This document shows, piece by piece, positions 48,501-58,232 of a stretch of 64,000 nt of DNA. The translations under genes were made by a program, and so were the position numbers. The stretch is from NCBI GenBank assembly GCA_021014325.1, contig CM037472.1:27386039-27450038 (forward strand), read 5' to 3'. Each line of letters begins with the position of its first letter. Position 1 is the stretch's first letter. Source of the stretch: Plazaster borealis (lineage: Eukaryota > Echinodermata > Asteroidea > Forcipulatida > Labidiasteridae). The notes below the pieces were generated by a model. The model worked only from the letters and a program-made list of their open reading frames with translations. It searched no databases and had not been told where the DNA came from.

Positions 48501-51500
48501 ACAGAACAACAATCAATGCAGTCAAAACTCGAGGGCTCACTCTTTACAAAAAAAAAGAAACGATGTTGCACAGGCATGATATTTGGTCCTTGCAAAAAAA
48601 AGGAGACAAATTTTATTGAGTACAAGGGCTGACCTACATGTACATGGTGTAGGCTTTTAAGGCTATTTAACCACAGTTTTTCTGATTTTTCCAACGGCAC
48701 AAATCGGAAACCAGACTAAAGTAGGAAGAATATCATGCCTGGCTGCATCGATTTCAAAGTTTCTTGAATCGAACTCAATCATGCTAAAAAAGAATGAAGA
48801 ATGAACCGGCAATTTCCATCAGCCAGTCTAGGGTTTACCGGTTTACCTTTAAGGTATTGGGAAACTGCAGAGGATGGTAAGCAGGTTTGGGTGAAACAGA
48901 AGTATGGTAGGTTAGGTCATGAGTAAATGATGTAAAGTAATTGGTTTACCTCCGAGGGGTTTGGAAAAGCAGGAATGAGTGGAGAAAGAAAGTGGTGCGA
49001 AATAAAGATGCTAGGTCCGAGTTTTGGCCGATTTGACCCCCAAAATTTACATTTAACTTCAAATAGCTATTTAAATATATTCCAAAAAGTTATCAGCTTT
49101 CATTCAAGGTCTTGAACGAAGAAATTCACCCATGATACCTGGTAGTTAATTAAAAACTAAACAAGATTTAATGTTGGGACCCAAACATTATCTCGCGCCC
49201 ATTAGCCATGCACAAACAGTCTTGCATGTGACTTGTATTTTGTGCATTGTCTGTGGCATGAAAGTTTTTGTATTTTTTTTCGACACAGTATCATCTGTCA
49301 AAATTCTTTCAGTGAAAAAATTATAGTCTTTTTACGAAAATCGGGCCATGCAAATTGAAGTCTTAGTGAACAAACCAATGTAAAGGTGAACGGTCTACCT
49401 CTGACATACTGGAAATTAAACTACATTATTGATGGAACAGATATTCGCCGTTTACACCAACACCTTATCACTGTTCACTCACCCAGTGATTTGTCTTTCT
49501 CTGGCAAGATACACGTACAATTTCATTTGAGTCCACGATAGTAATAAATAACAAGATAAGATCTTCTTACATTCATTGGGGTTTCATACAAGGTAGTATC
49601 TTTCTTATCGTACATACAGCTTTGTGCCAGTTAAAGCAAAGTTCCATAGAACTAAATGCATATTTGCAAGGGTACAAGAGGAGAACTTCTTCCTCAACTG
49701 TGTTTCGACCTCGTTATATCTTAATTGGTACAATTTAAAGGAAAAGTTATACATCCCTTATAATCCTATCCCTGCCATTTGAATTTAGCAGTTAACTCAA
49801 ATCTTATACTGTGTTGCACTGTACTGCATTTAGCAGGGTTCTACATGGCCTTCGCATATCCATGTGCAATCCCAGTCCCCAGCAAACTTCAATGCATATT
49901 GGTGCATTTAGCAGGGTACGTGTAAACGCCCAGTGCCAAGACTGGAATAAATCAGTTCACTACACAATGCAACAGAACCCTCTGTTGCATTTTGCCGCAT
50001 TTAGCAGGATTTTTCAACTGTGTTGCATTTTGATGCATTCAGCAGGGTGTCTATAAACAAACTGATGGCGGTTAGAAGGATGAATATTGACAAACAAATG
50101 TAAAAAACAAAACAAAAAAATTTGAACACAAAATTACCTTTGACCGACTTCTCTGAAAGTAATGACTTATAACCTTTGGCATTAACGGGCTCGGGTCTGT
50201 TGATGATAAAATATAATTATAAAAGGTTAAATTTTTGAGACAGAATAACATAAAGCAGAATATCAACTACATGAACTCTCACCCATTTTTAACACACAAG
50301 GTACATCAGGTTGTGTGCTTTATGACCACTCTCATTTTATTAATCACAATACTTTTGTCACCAGTGCAAATTGGTAACTCTAGCCCAAAGATGAGGTTTC
50401 CATGCTCGCAAATGACACCAAGAGCCGGACCAAATTTCATAAAGCCGGAAAGCAGACTTTTTCTACTTACAGAGCGGCCATAAGCAGAACTCCTATTAAT
50501 ATAAAAACTGCGAACCGTAAGAAAGCAAAAGGCACGCTAACTTGCCGGAGGTTTCTGTATAGACGATGTGACCTCTGTTTACATTCAAACCGCCCTCTGT
50601 TGACAAGTCATGTTCCGCCGGGCAAGAAGATACGTACTCATGGTTAGATTGCGTGTACTTTCTAGCTGGCTGTCAAGTACACAAAGGTTTTGCCTGGCGA
50701 CATGCACGCGCATCATGTTATAGTTTTCGAGTGACGTCAGAGGTCACATCGTCTATAAGCAGCTGAGTGACGCAACAATGCAAATCCATTGTTAACGCGC
50801 ACTGTAAAATCTTCTCAAAAACGAGTGAGCTGTCAAATCTTCTCGATCGTAAATGAAATACACTTTTGGCTATGCTTGCGTTTCTGCTATAGAAAGCACA
50901 AAAACTTGCGTACTGGCCCTGGGCTGAAATAATTAGCAGTAAGAGTCAGACTTTGACACTCATGTTATTCAAACATAATGCATTGCTTTATTTCATATAT
51001 CCATGTTCCAGCTTTACGTCCATGTCTAGCATGCCCTTACCATTGTGACTCCTATGGAATCCAGCAGTTTTCATGAACAATGTTATACTTGCAGCAGCAT
51101 TCATTGTTCATTATAACATAAAGATGGATGCTTGCTTAATCAGTTTTCAATGTACATTACAAAAAGAAACATTTCTGCTTGTTTATACATCAAATAGTTT
51201 TCACTACACACTGCCAAGGAAACACTGCTGCTCATACTTACAGCATTTTTAATTGAAAATTGTGCAGGAAACACTGACTGCACACCTATAGCACTTGTTA
51301 TTGAACATTGTACAGGAAACACTGCTGCTCATACCTATAGCGCTTGTTACTGAACATTGTACAGGAAACACTGCTGCTTATACATGTACCTGTAGCCTTT
51401 TTCACTGTGCACTGTACAGGAAAACTTGCTTCTTATAGTTTTACCACCTCCATGGTTTTACCATGGAGCTCTATGGTTAAAACCTGCAGTAGTTTTCATG

Positions 51501-54500
51501 ATGAACGACACAAGAAAAATTGTCGCTTATGTCTGAAGCAGTAATACTGCAAAGGAAACGCTGTCAGAGCTGCCAACATTTGCAGATTGCAATCAGGAAA
51601 ATTGTGTACAACAATCAGGGAGATATTTAGAATTACATTCAACATACATGTAACGGAACGGGGGAAAAGTTTCCACAATCAGGGAGATTCTCATATCCGT
51701 TCATCAGAACATGGAAAGATTGGTTCATTTTAAGGGGAACTTTTTGCAGAATCAGGGAGAGTTAGCAGCTCTGCACTGTTTGCAATTGTCAATGTTCACA
51801 GATGGGAAACATCAAACCATAGCCACTTACTTGAAACAGTTCTCATTGTAGATGCTGTTCCATATCCTCCATGCTGACTTGCCTTTGTAGCCTGTATACC
51901 GCTCAGGGTTTAAAGTCAAGTCTACATACTGCATACCCACGGACTGTTCATCTGAAAAGAGAAATCAAACAACAACATTTGGGGATGAGCAAAGACAAAT
52001 TGACTAGAACGGGAATTGAACCTGCGACCTCAAGATTAATGTGCCGGCGCATATTCTTTATCCCCGATGCAACTTTAACATCTATTAAATCGTTGCGGTA
52101 CCCGCTGCTAAAATATAGGATTCAAACTGCCTCTAGCAATCTTGGTGGTCTAGTGGTAAGACATCTGCTCTAGAATGACAAAGGTCGCGGGTTCAAATCC
52201 CACCAAAGTAATAGGCCCTATGCCTGTGGGTTTTTTGTTCACAGGACTCGCTAAAGTACCGAGTATACAGTGGTATACACACATCAGTGTGTGGGTAAAA
52301 CCAAATAACAATGATCTTAACCTACCGTCCAGCTCACAGAAAGTGATCGAGATGTCATCGTGCTCAGTCCACGACCTAAAGGCAGCTTCGTTCTCTTCGC
52401 TGATGGTAGTATCCAGGGCACTCAGTCGGATCTCTTCATTGGTGCGAGAGTCACAGGACTTGTCAGAGGATGATTCCTCATCAGTCTTTGAATAATACTG
52501 CGGAATTTAGAGGGACGGGAAGATATCATAAAACTGTTCACTGAAACCGTACTTTCTTGTTACATGACGAGGCATCCTGTAAAAACACTTGCTTGCATCT
52601 CCTTCGAGGATAAAGACCATTTCAAAAGTGAAACTGTGCACTTTGGATGACCATGAAGGAAATTAAGCACACTCTGTGAAGTTAGGTGCTCTGTGAGGTA
52701 CTCTATGAAGTTTAGGAAAGTACGGCAATAGCGTTAACTTTGGGTATGCTGCAGATACGCGTGTGTGTGATGCAATGACTTCCCAACAGGATAGAGAGCT
52801 TTGTCCCAGTTAGTGGCTTAGCATGAACAGAGAGAGAGCAAGAGCGGTGTTGCTGGTTAACGGGGCATCATTAATGTTATCACAAATTACATTCTCAAAA
52901 AGCATTTCAAAACCATTCAGTTTTTGCCAACATTCAAGTGCGAGATAAATGTATGTCACTATCTTCTTAAAAAACCCCTTGAAAACATTTGTGTAACATG
53001 TTAGCTTTCTGATTAATAAATTAGAAATGACTGTTTTCATTGTTACCAATCCCATGCCATTATTTCAAATTATAGTATTGCACATGTCCCTTTGATGTTC
53101 TCATTATGAATACCACTCCGCACTAATGCTAAAAGTAGAAGCTCTGCACCCGGATCTCATACAACGTGTCAAATTTTACTAATGCGGCACGCGTGCATGT
53201 CAAAGCATTAGGTTTACACGCGTGTTATGACTGTACTACTACTACTGCAGTCTGGTGCGCTAATGATGTGGTGATTGTGTGAAGTGGTAGAATGTTTGTC
53301 CGACAGTGGGATCTTTTGAGCAAAAGTGACATCATTAGTGCGGAGTGCTATTCCACAGTGAAGCAGTGATGCAACCAGGAGAACAAGAAAACATTTATTT
53401 CCTTCTCTACTAAAAACATATGGCAGTTTACTTTTACAGACGACAGCAACAATATTTATTGCATGATTAATGAAATTTGCAAAAAAATCCACCATAGGGT
53501 AGTGCAATATTGAGTTTTGTACGTGACCTGTTTCCGAACTTCATTCTTCGAGAACCGAGTGCAATCGTTCTCCTTAGCACTCCTTCAAATTTAAAGTAGA
53601 TTTTTAAAAATCCGGGAAACAATTTATTCACAGCTGGAAATTAATTAACAATGTGGCGTTTATTTGCTTTGATAACAAAATAACAATCCGCCAAAACACC
53701 CTGCAATGCGGTATGCGTACATGAATTACTTTTTAGACCAATGTTTGAAGTTTGGTTTTGAGGAGTGCAAAGAACTCACCTCAACAATTTAATAGAGCAG
53801 TTAGAAGCTCTCCTCATATTTCTTAAAATGAACGATTGTTCACCTTTTTACTTAAAATCCACAGAGTAACTTATAATTAAATAAATTAATTTTGTTTTCT
53901 TTCATAACATCACTATTGATATATGGGATTTGAAGCATTGAATGGTGTGGTATCAATATATATTTGGTTTGCGGTAACACCTACTTGCTAGGTAGATTTT
54001 GTTCTTGTCTTTTTATTCTACTGCCGTGGAGTAGAATATTCGGAATTCGGGAGACTTCTCAGTTCTGAAAAGAACTGTCCTGCTTATTAACTACTACCTG
54101 GGTGGGAGGTAGGAAATCAGGCGGGACTACTACTTTCGCTATGTGGATCGAGGGGACTTCTCGTTAATAACTACACTGCCGCGGAGTGAGTTCTTAATAG
54201 ATCTCAACTATTGATGATGCCTGCTAATTGCTAAGACCGAGATTTCAATAACACATGACCACAAACCTTCCCTTTCCCATGAGCTATTCCTTCCTCTTCT
54301 TTTAAACCACAAGGCACTTGGTCCTGCAAGAAAATGAATACAACTTTAAATTAATAATGTTCATTGTTCCTGAAGGCAAGGTTGGTGATTTGCCAAATTT
54401 GAATCTAAGAGGTTACATTGTTTCAAGGTAGGTTCATAGATCGGTAAATGTTCAAAAATTTGTTACCATAAAATGCTGCACATTTCATTTTTCTTTGGTT

Positions 54501-57500
54501 TTCAAATGTGTCTCAAACAATAAATATATTCCAAAATCCTTCAAGGTTGTCCCCTGGTTTGACAGATTCAGTACTGTATATCTACACCATTGCTGATTTG
54601 TATGATGCAAGTGATATGTATTGTATCAGAGTTTGCAGTTCAAAGATTCAAGTTTAAAATTGCCGAATAATGTGAAATCTTTGTGGAAATTGTTATTTGC
54701 CACACAAAAATATACAGGGATTAAATGTAAGCATTTATGAAAAACTTTCTCTAAAGAAAAAAAAGGGGGAGGGAAAAACCCCAAAACCCCAAAACAAAAT
54801 TTTAAGTAAATTATAAAAAAACAAACCAGAAAAGAAAAATTTAATAAAATCCCGCTTTCATGTTCCATTACAGTGAATATTTACCTCTAAAAATATGATA
54901 CCGTTGTTGCCATTATTATGCACATATCCTCTCAGGCATTATGCTAAAAATGTATATTTCTGTAAAATGCATTCATAATTTTTCTCATAATGAAACATAT
55001 GTAATTCAAAAAGAACAAAAATGAAACAGCTATCCCCAAAACATATATGCGCATAATGCAATATCTGTTATACGTGATTAATTTTCATCGTCAAATATAA
55101 TCAATTCTTCAGTATCTCTCCTTTTGGATGAAAACTAAACACTGTAGGCCGTTATGCAAACCATAGAAGAACAAACAAAAAAACGATGGCAAGTTTCATT
55201 TATTAAATTATTGCTTAAATCTAGCATTGGGAGTTGTTCTTTGTACTCCAAATTATCAGTTTCTCTATACAGTTCTTAATATTTTTAGTTGTTTGTGTTT
55301 CCCAACCATGGGGGAGCAAAGGGAGGGTGTGATTTGAGGTGTCACTCTTGCCAATGTTTCTATGTTGTGCAGCACTGTTTTTTTGTATCTTAACTTCTTT
55401 ATTTATTTCTAAGTGTTTAAATTTTACTGTTGTCCTGTTCTGGAGCCTACATCAATTTTAGACATGTAAATTTTCCCTTATCTTTTTAATAAGTGAACAA
55501 TAAATAAATGATTGAATGAATATGTATACACATGAATTGATAAATAATTAATGCCACATTGCTTCCATATGGGTTGCCTTAGGGATAGGGACGGTCCAGG
55601 GCTTGATCAGTTAGAGCCAACTCATATCAACCTTACATGACATTGTATTGTCAATAAGTATACACATGTATATTTGTCAGTCAATCGGGGCCCAATTTCA
55701 TGGCTCTGCTTACCGCCGAATTCTGCGCTTGCAATCGCCATTCCTCGCTTACAAGGCAAGCGCTGAATATCTGCACTAGCTGTGCTAAGTGAAGAATGCC
55801 TAGTAACATGGAGTATGCAAGTGAACAAGCAAAAATTTCCCTGCTAACCTGTGAAATACACTTGACGAAACACACGGAATTCCCTGCTTCCTTAAGTGCG
55901 ATTCTTTGCTTACAGTAAGCAGAGGCATGAAATTGGGCCCAAGGTCTGTCAAGAGTCAGTTTGTTGGCTCAGTGCAAATGAGGTCCTTGATTGCAATTTC
56001 ATGTCCTTTATGATCGAAAGGTCATTAAATGAAAATGCGTTTAAATTGAAAACATCAATCAAAATCCACACATAATTACATTTCTTTCTTAGAAAATTAA
56101 TATCTCTTCTTGCCAAACAATTACTTTGGAGGCCACTCTTGATCAATAAACTCTGTTTACCAGGAGCTCCAAAATTATGCTATACCAATTTTCTGAAATC
56201 CATACAAACTGAACTAGCGACCTTAAAGTCCTGGGCCTGATAATTACACAGTGTATTGTTAAGACTCTGGAAGTAAGAATGACATTTCATTTCATTTACA
56301 ATGTAATTTCATTCGTTTGTTCTGGTTGTGAAGCCAAGGACTCTCAGAAAAGTGAACTTAATCACTATACTAGCCAATAACCCAATGGAGAGAAGACACT
56401 GAGGAAGAAAGTTTCAAGTTTTAGATGTGCGAGGGAAAACCCCAGAGAATTATTCCAGGGAAAACCCACGCAGTCAGGTAGGGACTGAAAAGCCAGTGCA
56501 CGGTGGGATTCAAACTGGGTTCTAGAGGTGGAAGGGGAGGCAAGATACCACTATGCCAACCGACTGCCCAAATGTAGGATGACCAGACAAGGTACGTTGC
56601 TATTACCTTCACGGGAAAGTGCATGGTTGATAAATATCACAATTAAATTGATTAGTATAAATCTTAAAGGTCACTGATTTGATACATAAACTTCCAAGTG
56701 TAGCAACGTTTCAGTGAAATACTTCTGTCAAAGTCAAGACAATTGCATCTAAAAAAACATTGATAACTAGAGATTTAGTGTTTGTGGACAAACACATAGC
56801 TGTTCCGTTTTGTTCTACTTTGGTTAGGTCAATAGGGTTTGAAGGAAAGAAAGAATAATAATAATGAAAACTGAAAAGAATTTGAAACTTGGCCATGTAG
56901 TTTTTGAGATATGGTCCCACTTCCAGTTGACCTAGAAGTAAAGGTCAACATGGGGTAACGGTTACCCAAGGCTAATCTCCAATGTCCAAGGAGTCTATAA
57001 CTGAAAACAGTTTGAAAATCGGTTGCGTAGTTCTTGAGATATGGTCTCACTTCCGGTTAACCCGGAAGTAAAGGTCAACCCGGGGTCACGGTAACCCAAG
57101 TTCAATCTTCAATGCCCAAAGGGTCTATAACTGAAAAAAAATTGAAAATCGGGTGTGTACTTCTTGAGATATGTCCCACTTCCGGTTGACCCGGAAGTAA
57201 AGGTCAACATGGGGTCACGGGAACCCAAGGCTAATCTGCAATGCCCAAGGAGTCTATAACTGAAAAAAGTTTGAAAATCGGCCGTGTACTTCTTGAGATA
57301 TGGTGCTGCAAAGATTAACTCATTAAAGCTTTTAATTACCGTAATTTGACACCTGATGACGTCACAGTAAAAAAAATGTGTTTTTCATACTAATAAATTT
57401 CATAAAGAACACGATGGTAAAAAAAAATTTCAATTTAATGCATTCTCACGAAAACCCTAAACCTACGTAGGAGTTACATGTGTTGCTCATGTACAAATCG

Positions 57501-58165
57501 AATGGGCTGTGCATAAAGCAATGGGTCCTCTACCGGTTAGGAATCGAATATCAAGGAAATCTCCAACGCCTTGCCGTGATTGCGCAATCAAAATGGCTAA
57601 CCATGGTGTCCGATCTGTCACTTCATCGTTAATTATCGTGGAAATACAATATACCCTGATTAGTTTAATGGACTGAAACATCTCTTATTAAAAGCAATTA
57701 ACTTTTCAAAACAGTTTATGTAATTTAGGAAACTAACATTTAACTTATTTTGAAAATATTGTGTTTTTTACCAGCAAAACTTGTGCACTTTTATGCACTT
57801 TTTAGTGTCATGTCTTTTGTGCACAGATAAAAAAACGCACCAATAGATGATGTCATGATGACGTCACAGTAAAAAAATGCCGCAATCGACATATACTATC
57901 TAAAAGGAGTCCATAACTGAAAAAAGTTTGAGGATCGGATGTACACTTCTAGAGATATGGTGCAAGGAAAGTTGGCTAATTAAATATTCACACCGCTGTA
58001 ACATGAATAATTAATTAAGAATGTTAATCTAATTACATCTAAAATCTAAGTCAGGGTATAAGCTTTAATATGGTATATGATTTGTCTACTTCTGATAATT
58101 CTAAGAGAGACATATGACAGTCAGAAAAGTCACAGGTTAAGTCAATAGGGTTTTAGGGAAAGAAA

Positions 58166-58232
<67 letters not shown>

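Noticed and set aside
52141..52210. Possible functional tRNA gene
   Set aside because: A and B boxes are good but the acceptor stem mispairs and a SINE body follows directly.
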